Origin: Pseudomonadota bacterium
GTDB taxonomy: Bacteria > Pseudomonadota > Gammaproteobacteria > UBA5335
Direction: 5' to 3'
NCBI GenBank assembly: GCA_034189865.1
Contig: JAXHTV010000001.1
Location: forward strand, 1-64,000
Length of the DNA: 64,000 nt
A program made the translations under genes and the position numbers. Below the pieces are notes generated by a model. It did no database searches. It was not told the DNA's origin and worked only from the letters and a program-made list of their open reading frames with translations. Below are positions 1 through 8,507 of this stretch, piece by piece (the stretch's first letter is position 1; each line of letters starts with the position of its first letter).

Positions 1-692
1 ACGAAATCGAAACCCTCTTGCGCCTGTGCGCGCAACTGGGCGTGGCGAAACTCCCCAGCCATCGATTCGAGACGCTGGACGACCAGGTTTGGGAACGGGC
101 CTGGATGGATGCCTACCAACCGATTCAATGCGGAAAACGTCTCTGGGTCTGCCCGAGTCATTGCGCGCCCCCGGATGCCAGCGCGATCAACATTCGACTG
201 GATCCGGGCTTGGCGTTTGGCACGGGAACCCACCCGACAACGCGTTTGTGCTTGGAATGGCTGGCGGAGCACGATTTAACGCGGCAACACATTTTGGACT
301 ATGGTTGCGGTAGCGGCATCCTGGCAATCGGCGCCGCCCTGTTGGAGGCAAGTCAGGTATGGGCCGTCGACATCGACCCTCAAGCACTAACGGCAACTGA
401 CCGCAACGCGGCCTTGAATGGTGTCTCGGCACGGTTAGAGGCCATGCACCCGGACTCGCTTCCCATGGTGACTGCCGACGTGGTTGTAGCGAACATCCTG
501 GCAGGCCCACTGCAGCGGCTAGAAGCCCGACTCGCCGAGTACACCAAACCCCACGGTCAGATTGTCCTCTCCGGGATTCTCGAACGACAAGCGTCGGCCG
601 TTATAGACAGTTATCAGATGCACTTCAGCCTCGTCAGCACAAAAATCTCGGAGGGTTGGGCCCGCATCGAATTACAGCGGCGGGCCACCTAA
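1..692 (+). CDS. prmA: Ribosomal protein L11 methyltransferase, 5' end missing
   Basis: PrmA trimethylates ribosomal protein L11 in the cytoplasm, using S-adenosylmethionine. The reading frame is open from the left edge (first full codon at base 3), so the N-terminal substrate-binding part is outside the window. What remains is the methyltransferase domain. It has the family signature LDPGLAFGTGTHPTT, the SAM-binding motif DYGCGSGILAIGA, an acidic VDIDP strand and the VVANILAGPL motif. The next gene starts seven bases after the stop. The prmA-DUF3426-fis-purH-purD order supports the name. Confidence 0.95.
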   Translation, partial: EIETLLRLCAQLGVAKLPSHRFETLDDQVWERAWMDAYQPIQCGKRLWVCPSHCAPPDASAINIRLDPGLAFGTGTHPTTRLCLEWLAEHDLTRQHILDYGCGSGILAIGAALLEASQVWAVDIDPQALTATDRNAALNGVSARLEAMHPDSLPMVTADVVVANILAGPLQRLEARLAEYTKPHGQIVLSGILERQASAVIDSYQMHFSLVSTKISEGWARIELQRRAT

Positions 693-698
693 GGAACC

Positions 699-1571
699 AT
701 GTACACCGAATGCCCGGCCTGCAAAACGCTTTTTCGAATCCAGGCACATCACCTACGGACCGCCCACGGAGTCGTGCGGTGCAGCATCTGTCACACCACC
801 TTCGACGCATTGGATTACCTACAGGACGATCTCGCCGAACAGCCGCCGGAACTGACGACCGCAACCGAACACGAGGAGGATGCGAGTCAGACTGAACCCG
901 AGGCCGAAGCGTCCACCGATGCCACCGCGTCATCGACGGAAGAACTCGAGTGGGTACCGGAACAAGAAAGCGAACCCGTCACTGATACCTGGGAAGAAAT
1001 CGAACCAGAACCCTCAGATAGCGAAGACGATTCGCGCGCGGCCGCCTTCTTGCCCACGAACAAGCCGCGCCGTCCCAAGCGTATCTGGCTATGGGGCATC
1101 TTGTCGTTTCTCGCGGCGACCGCCCTGTTGACCCAGTGGGCTTGGTACACGTTTCCCGCGTGGTCACAGAACCCGAACATGCGGCCCGCAATGGAGCGTG
1201 TTTGCGGCCGACTGAACGAGTTGTTTTCCTACCGGTGCGATCTGCCACCGCTGGCTGACCTGGCCGCCCTGCGACTGATCGATTATGAATTTACCAGCCA
1301 TCCGAACCGCGAAGATGGCTTGTACTTTAGAGCGATTCTGGTCAACGATGCAGAGTTCTCTCAACCCTACCCGTTGGTATTTATCAGTATGGACGACGTA
1401 TGGGGAGAAACCGTCGCGGTCGGACACTTCGGCGCCGCCGACTACCTGGATGAACCCTTAGGTGCCAACGCCGGCATCTCCCCTCACGCGCAAGTCCCCA
1501 TTCGTCTGGAGCTAAAAGATCCCGGCGCACAGGCCACCGGATTTCGTTTTGACCTGCAATCCCTGCCGTAG
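699..1571 (+). CDS. Zinc-ribbon DUF3426 membrane protein
   Basis: The protein has 290 residues and begins with a zinc ribbon made of two CxxC pairs (CPAC near residue 5 and CSIC near residue 28). A long acidic, low-complexity linker rich in Glu and Asp follows. One membrane span lies near residue 130 (GILSFLAATALLTQWAWYTF), and a C-terminal DUF3426 domain follows that would lie outside the cytoplasm. The start has a good AAGGA ribosome-binding site. The family sits between prmA and dusB-fis in pseudomonads, and its function is not established. The cytoplasmic ribbon with an external domain suggests a sensor or assembly role, but that is inference. Confidence 0.85.
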   Translation: MYTECPACKTLFRIQAHHLRTAHGVVRCSICHTTFDALDYLQDDLAEQPPELTTATEHEEDASQTEPEAEASTDATASSTEELEWVPEQESEPVTDTWEEIEPEPSDSEDDSRAAAFLPTNKPRRPKRIWLWGILSFLAATALLTQWAWYTFPAWSQNPNMRPAMERVCGRLNELFSYRCDLPPLADLAALRLIDYEFTSHPNREDGLYFRAILVNDAEFSQPYPLVFISMDDVWGETVAVGHFGAADYLDEPLGANAGISPHAQVPIRLELKDPGAQATGFRFDLQSLP

Positions 1572-1802
1572 CATGGCGTTAATAGCACACGCCACGAGGA
1601 ACGTAGCAGCCCGTCCTTGAGGACCGAGTAGAGCCGTTCTATTATTAGCACACGTTCGCTAAGCGTACCGCGTTGCCAAGCCCGGCATGTTGTCCCGTAG
1701 GCGGGCCTTTTACGAAGAGCCGTCGGCAAAAGTGCGCTTATTCGACGAGTGATGTACTCGAGCGCATCGCCGCTAAATCTGCTTTACCACTAAAACGGCA
1801 AG

Positions 1803-1850
1803 ATCGGTACCAAAAATTATACCGATGACGCGGCAAACCCCGGTCATCGG
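1803..1850 (+). promoter_or_regulatory. Two mutually exclusive hairpins upstream of fis
   Basis: ATCGGTA at 1803-1809 can pair with TACCGAT at 1820-1826. CCGATGAC at 1822-1829 can instead pair perfectly with GTCATCGG at 1843-1850. The segment 1822-1826 belongs to both stems, so only one can form at a time. This is the layout of an attenuator or switch, but no U-run follows either stem. It ends about 120 bases before the chosen fis start. The function is inferred from base pairing only. Confidence 0.4.
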
Positions 1851-1865
1851 CTAGTGAATAGCATC

Positions 1866-1905
1866 ACCCAATAAGATCGCTCCGGAGTCGAAGAAACTCC
1901 TGGGT
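1866..1905 (+). promoter_or_regulatory. Hairpin in the fis leader
   Basis: ACCCA (1866-1870) pairs with TGGGT (1901-1905), and inside it GGAGT (1884-1888) pairs with ACTCC (1896-1900). The two 3' arms are contiguous, so the helices can stack with a bulge on the 5' side. The bases after it (ATTATATCG) do not form a clear terminator tract. The AT-rich stretch could equally serve as a -10 region for fis. Confidence 0.35.
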
Positions 1906-1971
1906 ATTATATCGTATCGATGGTTAGCACGAGAGACCGGGGTCACAAGAATTATGAAGGAATTGGCGCCA

Positions 1972-2262
1972 ATGGAAAACGCGAAGCGGATCGGCACGCC
2001 CTATGCGGTCTCAGTCGAAAATGAATTCGAACCCCTCCATGTCTGTGTGGAACGAGCGATTCAACGCTACTTGGATGATTTGGGGGACTTTCCACCGGGA
2101 GAGATGTACCGAATGGTACTGGAAGAATTTGAGCGCCCCCTTTTGAAAACCGTCATTAAACATACCAACGGCAACCAGACCACCGCCGCCGATATTCTGG
2201 GTATCAACCGCACGACGCTTCGCAAAAAATTGCGGCATTACCAACTGGACAACATCAGTTAA
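1972..2262 (+). CDS. fis: DNA-binding protein Fis
   Basis: Fis is a nucleoid-associated dimer that bends DNA and regulates rRNA and other growth-linked promoters. The C-terminal helix-turn-helix is clear (GNQTTAADILGINRTTLRKK), preceded by the helical dimerisation region. An upstream in-frame ATG at 1954 would add six residues. I prefer the ATG at 1972 (MENAKRIG) because AAGGA at 1957-1961 is well spaced for it, giving 96 residues against 98 in E. coli. purH follows after 72 bases. Unlike in enterics and pseudomonads, dusB is not upstream. Confidence 0.9.
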   Translation: MENAKRIGTPYAVSVENEFEPLHVCVERAIQRYLDDLGDFPPGEMYRMVLEEFERPLLKTVIKHTNGNQTTAADILGINRTTLRKKLRHYQLDNIS

Positions 2263-2334
2263 CCGCCGGCGTAACCTCGGCACGCGAAGTGCCTCCGAAT
2301 AATCCCCCGCCTTTTTAAGGGAGCAGCCAAACCT

Positions 2335-3897
2335 ATGGCTAAGCTACAACGCGCTCTGCTTAGCGTGTCAGACAAAACTGGCATCATCGAACTCGCCCGA
2401 ACACTCGCCGATCTGCACGTAGAAATTCTCTCTACAGGCGGTACCGCCCGCCTTCTGGCGAGGCATGGAATCGCCGTCACCGAAGTATCGGCCTATACCG
2501 GTTTTCCCGAAATCATGGACGGTCGAGTGAAAACCTTGCACCCGCGAATTCACGGTGGGCTGCTGGGCCGGGCGGGGTTGGATGATGCCACCATGGCGGA
2601 CCACAACATCCCGTCCATTGATCTGTTGGTGGTGAATCTTTATCCGTTCGAACAAACCGTTGCCATGCCGGGATGCAGCCTGGAAGAAGCTATCGAAAAC
2701 ATCGATATTGGCGGCCCGGCCATGCTCAGAGCCGCCGCGAAGAACCATCATCGCGTCACCGTCGTCGTTGACCCCAGCGACTACGACGAAATTGCCCAGT
2801 CGTTGAGAAGCGAAGGTGGCGTGGATCAACCCCGCCGACTGGAGCTGGCCAGCAAAGCCTTCGCGCACACCGCCCGCTACGACGGCGCCATCGGCAACTT
2901 CCTGACCGGACTTCAAAGCGACGGGACGGCTGGCGAGTTCCCCAGAACGTTGAGCCGACAGTGGCACAAAATCGAAGACATGCGTTACGGCGAAAATCCA
3001 CACCAAAACGCGGCGTTCTATCGGGACTCAACCACGCCACCCGGCACCATCGCTGGCGCCAAGCAACTTCAGGGGAAACCCCTGTCCTTCAACAACATTG
3101 CTGATGCCGATACCGCGCTGGAATGCGTAAAGCAATTTGAACAAGCGACCTGCGTCATCGTCAAACATGCCAATCCTTGTGGCGTGGCGGTCGCTGAGAA
3201 TTTGATCAGCGCGTACAACCGCGCGTTCGCCACCGACCCGACCTCGTCGTTCGGAGGAATCATTGCGTTTAACCGCACACTGGACACCCAAACCGCGTCC
3301 ACGATAGTCGAGCGACAATTCGTAGAGGTCATCATCGCCCCTGATTTCGAGCCGGCGGCCGTCGAAGCACTGGCTAAAAAACCCAACGTACGGGTACTCG
3401 CCACCGGCGAACTGTCGGCTTCCTCACCGAACCAGTGGGAGTTACGGACGGTGGGCGGCGGCTTGCTCGTGCAGCAGCGGGATGGTTTAGCGCTCAACCC
3501 CGACGCCCTTCGCGTGGTGAGCCAGCGCGCGCCGTCTGACGAAGAACTTCAGAATCTCCTGTTTGCCTGGAAGGTTGCCAAGTTCGTGAAATCCAACGCC
3601 ATCGTCTACGCCGGCGCGGGCTACACCATCGGCATCGGTGCCGGCCAGATGAGCCGGGTTTACAGTGCACGTATCGCCGGCATCAAGGCGGCAGACGAAG
3701 GCCTGGAAGTCAAAGGCTCCGTGATGGCATCGGACGCGTTCTTTCCCTTCCGCGACGGGATCGACGCAGCAGCCGAGGCAGGCGTGACGGCCGTGATACA
3801 GCCCGGCGGGTCGGTTCGCGACGAGGAAGTGATTACGGCAGCAGACGAACACGGTCTCGCTATGGTCTTCACCGGGATACGACACTTTAGACACTAG
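2335..3897 (+). CDS. purH: Bifunctional AICAR transformylase / IMP cyclohydrolase
   Basis: PurH catalyses the last two steps of IMP synthesis: formyl transfer from 10-formyl-THF to AICAR, then ring closure to IMP. The 520 residues cover both domains at the family's usual length. The N-terminal MGS-like cyclohydrolase domain contains LSVSDKTGI and STGGTA, with [12 protein letters not shown] near residue 65. The C-terminal transformylase domain contains [19 protein letters not shown] and the final [10 protein letters not shown]. An AGGGAG site precedes the ATG. The next gene, purD, belongs to the same pathway. Confidence 0.97.
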   Translation: MAKLQRALLSVSDKTGIIELARTLADLHVEILSTGGTARLLARHGIAVTEVSAYTGFPEIMDGRVKTLHPRIHGGLLGRAGLDDATMADHNIPSIDLLVVNLYPFEQTVAMPGCSLEEAIENIDIGGPAMLRAAAKNHHRVTVVVDPSDYDEIAQSLRSEGGVDQPRRLELASKAFAHTARYDGAIGNFLTGLQSDGTAGEFPRTLSRQWHKIEDMRYGENPHQNAAFYRDSTTPPGTIAGAKQLQGKPLSFNNIADADTALECVKQFEQATCVIVKHANPCGVAVAENLISAYNRAFATDPTSSFGGIIAFNRTLDTQTASTIVERQFVEVIIAPDFEPAAVEALAKKPNVRVLATGELSASSPNQWELRTVGGGLLVQQRDGLALNPDALRVVSQRAPSDEELQNLLFAWKVAKFVKSNAIVYAGAGYTIGIGAGQMSRVYSARIAGIKAADEGLEVKGSVMASDAFFPFRDGIDAAAEAGVTAVIQPGGSVRDEEVITAADEHGLAMVFTGIRHFRH

Positions 3898-4014
3898 CTC
3901 GGGCGTATAAGTTGTGCATCCCCGTCCGCGAGGGCGGGGCCGCTGACAGCCCGCATCGTCAGGCTTGAACGGCGACCCGAACGCTGGATTAGTGCTATGC
4001 TTAGCCGCCGAAAC

Positions 4015-4035
4015 GGGCACGAAAACATCGTGCCC
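4015..4035 (+). promoter_or_regulatory. Perfect 8-bp hairpin before purD
   Basis: GGGCACGA (4015-4022) and TCGTGCCC (4028-4035) form a perfect stem with the loop AAACA, ending 28 bases before the purD ATG. No U-run follows, so it is not a standard intrinsic terminator. It may protect or attenuate the purH-purD transcript. Confidence 0.4.
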
Positions 4036-4063
4036 CCGGGGTTGAGTGTGGAATGGAGCAGAC

Positions 4064-5350
4064 ATGAAGGTTCTGATTTTAGGTGGTGGTGGACGTGAAC
4101 ATGCGTTGGCATGGAAGTGTGCTCAGTCTGCCCAAGTTCGAACCGTCTTCGTCGCGCCCGGAAATGCGGGCACCGCAGCCGAACCCAAAGTTCAAAACAT
4201 TGCCATTGCGGCGGATGATATCGACGCACTCGTGAAGTTCGCCATTTCAGAGCTGATCGATCTCACGATCGTCGGCCCCGAAGTTCCCCTGGTTGCCGGC
4301 GTAGTCGACCGTTTTCGAGAAAACGGACTGCCATGCTTCGGACCGACGCGCTCGGCAGCGCAGTTGGAAGGCTCGAAGGCATTCTGCAAGGCATTCATGG
4401 AACGCCATGGCATTCCAACGGCCCATTATCAATCCTTTACCGAGCTTGCGCCGGCCCTGGACTACTTAAAGCATCAGTCATTGCCTATTGTCATCAAGGC
4501 CGATGGTCTGGCGGCGGGCAAGGGTGTGGTCATCGCCAACACCGCGCGAGAAGCCACTGCCGCGGTGGAAGACATGCTTTCCGGCAACGTGTTCGGCGAA
4601 GCCGGGCATCGTGTGGTCATTGAAGAGTTTTTACAGGGCGAAGAAGCCAGCTTCATCGTCATGGCGGACGGTCAGCATGCCCTGCCCTTGGCCAGTTCAC
4701 AAGATCACAAGGCACGAGACGATGGCGACACCGGACCCAACACCGGCGGCATGGGCGCCTATTCGCCGGCGCCGGTTGTGACACCCGAAATTCACGATCG
4801 GGTAATGGCCGAAGTCATCGAACCAACCATTCGCGGCATGTCGACGGAAAACATGCCTTATACCGGATTTCTCTATGCCGGACTCATGATCGGCAAAGAC
4901 GGCTCGCCGAAAGTGCTGGAATTCAACTGTCGATTCGGCGATCCTGAAGCCCAACCGGTGCTGATGCGTCTGAACACGGATTTGGTGGAACTATGCCAAC
5001 TGGCGCTGGCCGGACGTCTCGACGAGGCCCATGCCGAATGGAATCCTGACACCGCCTTGGGTGTGGTCATGGCAGCCGGTGGCTATCCAAACCAATACCG
5101 ACGCGGTGATATCATTACCGGACTGGATAGCCAGTGGCCGGAAAACACCAAAGTGTTTCACGCCGGCACATCTCACGGAACAAACAACAATCAAATTGTG
5201 ACCAATGGGGGACGCGTACTGTGTGTGTGCGCGCTCGGATCAGATACGGCCGATGCCCAGGCCCGAGCTTATGATGCGGTCGGCCGCATCGATTGGCCAG
5301 GGGTGTACTTTCGGACCGATATCGGACATCGAGCGATTGGTCGATCTTAA
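4064..5350 (+). CDS. purD: Phosphoribosylamine-glycine ligase (GAR synthetase)
   Basis: PurD joins glycine to 5-phosphoribosylamine with ATP, the second step of purine synthesis. The N-terminal motif MKVLILGGGGREHALAWK and the ATP-grasp core (IKADGLAAGKGVVIA, then FNCRFGDPE near residue 285) identify it. I start at the ATG at 4064, which follows a GGAG site by seven bases and gives 428 residues, the usual size. An in-frame GTG at 4046 would add six unconserved residues. It follows purH by 166 bases and is followed at 32 bases by the protease of the ligase trio, so readthrough into that trio is possible. Confidence 0.96.
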   Translation: MKVLILGGGGREHALAWKCAQSAQVRTVFVAPGNAGTAAEPKVQNIAIAADDIDALVKFAISELIDLTIVGPEVPLVAGVVDRFRENGLPCFGPTRSAAQLEGSKAFCKAFMERHGIPTAHYQSFTELAPALDYLKHQSLPIVIKADGLAAGKGVVIANTAREATAAVEDMLSGNVFGEAGHRVVIEEFLQGEEASFIVMADGQHALPLASSQDHKARDDGDTGPNTGGMGAYSPAPVVTPEIHDRVMAEVIEPTIRGMSTENMPYTGFLYAGLMIGKDGSPKVLEFNCRFGDPEAQPVLMRLNTDLVELCQLALAGRLDEAHAEWNPDTALGVVMAAGGYPNQYRRGDIITGLDSQWPENTKVFHAGTSHGTNNNQIVTNGGRVLCVCALGSDTADAQARAYDAVGRIDWPGVYFRTDIGHRAIGRS

Positions 5351-5382
5351 TATTTAAAGCATCTCTAGCGGAGAGGTTGTTG

Positions 5383-6021
5383 ATGAATATCATGCGTGCT
5401 GCCGCATTGGTCGCGTGCGTGTGTCTTCCCCCTGTGGTTTCTTACGCCGAAACAACTGACGACACGTTCTCAGCGTTGGACGCGACATGCTCCTGCGGCA
5501 ATGGGCTGGAAACCGAGCGGGATCGGGAGATTACTGCAGACGACGATACCGATTCCTCCGTTGATGAACCAGCGCGCGAACTGAAAGAACGTCTCATACT
5601 GGGTTGGGCGGAACCGATTCGTCTGGAGCCTTGGGGCATCACCGTGGAAGCGCGGCTGGATACAGGCGCCAAGACATCTTCTCTCCATGCCACCAACATC
5701 GAGCGGATTCGACACGGCGAAGAAAAATGGGTGCGTTTTCAATTCGACCCCGATGACGAAGAGCCGACGACTATCGAGGCGCCGCTTGTTCGCAACGTCA
5801 TTATCTTACGCCACGACGGCGACCATCAGCGGCGCCCCGTGGTTAAGCTTGGCTTCTGCCTCAATGGAAAACAGTTCGAAGGTCAATTCAGCCTCATCGA
5901 CCGCAATGAACTCACCTATCCAGCTCTACTGGGACGCAGATTCCTCAGGAACGTTGCGCTGGTCGACCCCGGCCACCGTTTTTTGACCAAGCCGACGTGT
6001 GGTGACGAGGCCACGAAATGA
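5383..6021 (+). CDS. Exported retropepsin-like (putative ATP-dependent zinc) protease
   Basis: The 212-residue protein starts at an ATG six bases after GGAGAGG. It has a signal peptide (residues 1-22, ending SYAE), a Cys- and Asp-rich linker and a compact domain of the family annotated as putative ATP-dependent zinc protease (PF05618). The motif RLDTGAKTSSLHA at about residue 91 is a retropepsin-like DTGA active-site loop, so aspartic protease chemistry is more likely than zinc. The signal peptide places it in the periplasm. Its stop overlaps the next start by ATGA, so it is co-translated with the membrane protein and the RimK-like ligase that follow. The substrate is unknown. Confidence 0.8.
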   Translation: MNIMRAAALVACVCLPPVVSYAETTDDTFSALDATCSCGNGLETERDREITADDDTDSSVDEPARELKERLILGWAEPIRLEPWGITVEARLDTGAKTSSLHATNIERIRHGEEKWVRFQFDPDDEEPTTIEAPLVRNVIILRHDGDHQRRPVVKLGFCLNGKQFEGQFSLIDRNELTYPALLGRRFLRNVALVDPGHRFLTKPTCGDEATK

Positions 6022-7559
6022 AAGACCTCCGGGTGTGGCTGATAGCCGCTACGCTGGTCACACTGGGTTGTGCCTTGTTCATCTACAAGTGGCAATACCT
6101 GCAATTCCCGTTACATCCAGAGCAGCGCAGCGCGCTCTGGATGGTGGAAGCTCGGGTGGCTCTGACGCCGAAATCCGGTGTGCCGGTTCAAGTTCAAATG
6201 CAATTACCCGGCCCGTTCAGTTCGTATGCCCTGTTGAGCGAAGACTTCGTATCACGCAAATTCGGCTTGACGACCGAGACGTATGACGATTTTCGTCAAG
6301 CCAATTGGGCCATCCGCCGCGCCAACGACGAGCAAGTTTTATACTACCGTGCGGTGCTCCACGAGCAGCCGACGGCCAAAGGCGCAGACAGCTCAAGCCG
6401 CCCACCGTTTCCCGAAGTACCGGAATACGAAGAACCTTATCGATCCGCCGTGATGACTTTGCTGGACGAAGTCAGAAGCCGTTCCGCTGACATCACCACG
6501 TTTACCAGCGAACTATTGGTTCGCATGAACGAACCCAATGGGGATGAAAACGTCAATATACTCCGTCGCGGCCACGACGATCGCGCCGATTGGGTCAGAC
6601 AATTGGTTCGGGTTCTGGCGGGTGCCCGCATTCCAGCTCGCCCGGTTTCCGGGCTCAAACTGTCGGAAGGTCTCACGACGGCCGAGCTGGAGTGTTACCT
6701 GCAGGTTTTTAATGGCCGGCGATGGGTCATATTCGACCCTTATACCGGCCGTCCCGGCTTGCCTGACAACTTTCTGGTTTGGCATGTGGGCGAAGAGCCC
6801 ATCATCCGAACGCGTGGGATTTCCGACGCAGAAGTGAAATTCTCCGTCGCCAAAACCTACCGCGAAATGATTGCCGTCGCTCAGCAGGAAGCGTTGATCA
6901 CCAACCCCGGCCTGGCGCGATTCTCGCTGTTGAGCCTGCCGGTACAAACACAGAACATCTACCGCATCCTGCTCACGGTGCCCATCGGCGCCCTGCTGGT
7001 TGTTTTCTTGAGAAACCTTATCGGCATCAAAACCTTTGGTACCTTTATGCCGATTTTGATCGCCTTAGCCTTCCGCGAAACCCAACTTTTGTGGGGCTTG
7101 GTGATGTTCGTCCTATTGGTCGGCGTCGGGCTCGCGATTCGATTCTATCTTGAACAACTCAAGCTATTGCTCGTCCCACGGCTTTCCGCGGTATTGATCA
7201 TCGTGGTTCTTCTGATGGCGGCATTCAGCATTCTCAGCCACCGCCTGGGTCTGGAGCGTGGCTTGTCCGTGGCATTGTTCCCCATGGTCATCATGGCCAT
7301 GACCATCGAACGCATGTCGATCGTTTGGGAGGAACATGGACCGAACGAGGCCATCCGGCAAGGTGCCGGTAGCCTCATGGTGGCCGTTGCAGGCTACTTG
7401 GTGATGACCAACGTCTATGTGGCCCATCTGGTGTTCGTCTTTCCCGAGCTGCTGCTACTGATCCTTGGCATCACATTGGTCATGGGGCGATACACCGGAT
7501 ATCGGCTAACCGAGCTACGCCGGTTCCGGGCGCTCGTCAAGGAAGACGGAACGGATTGA
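6018..7559 (+). CDS. Membrane protein with inactive transglutaminase domain and 7-TM tail
   Basis: The 513-residue protein has one N-terminal span (about residues 8-30), a large domain likely outside the cytoplasm, and a C-terminal block of about seven hydrophobic segments from residue 315 on. The middle resembles a transglutaminase fold, including the conserved GARIPARPV and IFDPYTG motifs. The usual catalytic Cys position reads DDRADWV and the His position reads LECYLQV, so the enzyme appears dead. This matches the inactive transglutaminase/7-TM families (PF14400, PF14402). It overlaps both neighbours and probably scaffolds or presents a peptide substrate for them. Confidence 0.8.
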   Translation: MKDLRVWLIAATLVTLGCALFIYKWQYLQFPLHPEQRSALWMVEARVALTPKSGVPVQVQMQLPGPFSSYALLSEDFVSRKFGLTTETYDDFRQANWAIRRANDEQVLYYRAVLHEQPTAKGADSSSRPPFPEVPEYEEPYRSAVMTLLDEVRSRSADITTFTSELLVRMNEPNGDENVNILRRGHDDRADWVRQLVRVLAGARIPARPVSGLKLSEGLTTAELECYLQVFNGRRWVIFDPYTGRPGLPDNFLVWHVGEEPIIRTRGISDAEVKFSVAKTYREMIAVAQQEALITNPGLARFSLLSLPVQTQNIYRILLTVPIGALLVVFLRNLIGIKTFGTFMPILIALAFRETQLLWGLVMFVLLVGVGLAIRFYLEQLKLLLVPRLSAVLIIVVLLMAAFSILSHRLGLERGLSVALFPMVIMAMTIERMSIVWEEHGPNEAIRQGAGSLMVAVAGYLVMTNVYVAHLVFVFPELLLLILGITLVMGRYTGYRLTELRRFRALVKEDGTD

Positions 7560-8494
7560 TGTTCGGCATCCGGTCACTCCAGAAGCAAGGTGTGTTAGGA
7601 ATGAATCGGCGTAACGCCGATTACATCTCCCGATACAACCCCCGTCACCTCTACCCACTCGTGGACGATAAAACGCGAACCAAAACGCTGGCCCTGGAAG
7701 TGGGTATCCAGGTTCCCGAACTCTTCGGCGTCATAGAAGTCGAGCACCAGCTCAGATCTCTCGGCGATATCGTGGCGCGTCACGATGCGTTCGTGGTGAA
7801 ACCTGCCAACGGCAGCGGCGGGAACGGCATCCTGGTGATCGATGGCCGGATGAACGGACAGTTTCGGAAACTCAACGGCCAATTCCTCCATCTCGATGAG
7901 ATCGCTCACCATATATCGAACATACTGAGCGGTATGTACAGCTTGGGTGGCCAACCCGATAAAGCCCTCATCGAATACCGCGTGGAATTCGATCCTTTGT
8001 TCGAGAAGGTGAGCTACCAAGGTGTCCCGGATATTCGAATCATCGCATTTCAAGGCGTGCCGGTCATGGCCATGGCACGACTACCCACCCGACAATCCGG
8101 TGGTCGCGCCAACCTTCATCAGGGTGCCGTAGGGGTCGGTATCGATATCGCCAAAGGCATCACAACGGGCGGCGTATGGCGAAATCGCGCAGTCAGCGTC
8201 CACCCCGACACCGGCGCAGATATCGCCAACATCGCCATCCCCCGGTGGGACCATCTTTTGGAACTCGCCGCTCGCTGTTACGACTTGACCGGCCTGGGAT
8301 ACTTGGGTGTCGACGTCGTCTTGGATCGTCATTTAGGCGCTTTAGTGCTGGAAATGAACGCTCGACCGGGTCTGAGCATACAGATCGCCAACCGCGCCGG
8401 GCTGTTACATCGACTCCGTCAGGTGGAGGCCTGTGCGCCATCGGCGTCCGATCCGTTGGCGCGTGCGCAACTTTGTGTGGCGCTGTTTGCCTGA
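7559..8494 (+). CDS. RimK-like ATP-grasp ligase (alpha-L-glutamate ligase related)
   Basis: The 311-residue protein starts at an ATG overlapping the TGA of the membrane gene. It carries an ATP-grasp fold: the nucleotide-binding strand DAFVVKPANGSGGNGILVI near residue 80 and the metal-binding end VLEMNARPGLSIQIAN near residue 265. Relatives are annotated as alpha-L-glutamate ligase-like proteins. RimK itself adds glutamates to ribosomal protein S6. There is no signal peptide, so it should act in the cytoplasm or at the membrane. The substrate and the amino acid added are not known. With the exported protease and membrane scaffold it suggests a make-and-trim peptide modification system. Confidence 0.8.
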   Translation: MFGIRSLQKQGVLGMNRRNADYISRYNPRHLYPLVDDKTRTKTLALEVGIQVPELFGVIEVEHQLRSLGDIVARHDAFVVKPANGSGGNGILVIDGRMNGQFRKLNGQFLHLDEIAHHISNILSGMYSLGGQPDKALIEYRVEFDPLFEKVSYQGVPDIRIIAFQGVPVMAMARLPTRQSGGRANLHQGAVGVGIDIAKGITTGGVWRNRAVSVHPDTGADIANIAIPRWDHLLELAARCYDLTGLGYLGVDVVLDRHLGALVLEMNARPGLSIQIANRAGLLHRLRQVEACAPSASDPLARAQLCVALFA

Positions 8495-8507
8495 TCCCTA
8501 CGTCCCG

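Larger units (their letters stand above)
1572..1953. other. Non-coding gap where dusB is expected
   Basis: This 382-bp stretch has stops in every frame I translated on the plus strand and shows no DusB motif. In Pseudomonas the tRNA-dihydrouridine synthase gene dusB lies between the DUF3426 gene and fis. Here it is absent, with the flanks intact. The stretch carries several inverted repeats, listed separately, and two copies of TAGCACACG at about 1583 and 1645. It probably holds the fis promoter and 5' leader. Confidence 0.7.

Noticed and set aside
1572-1953. A decayed dusB gene or a tRNA in the gap before fis
   Set aside because: Translation of the plus-strand frames gave short pieces with no DusB motif, and no cloverleaf or T-loop sequence was seen.
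2368-3006. Open frame of 212 codons antisense to purH
   Set aside because: It is a shadow of the highly conserved PurH coding strand, with no initiation signal.
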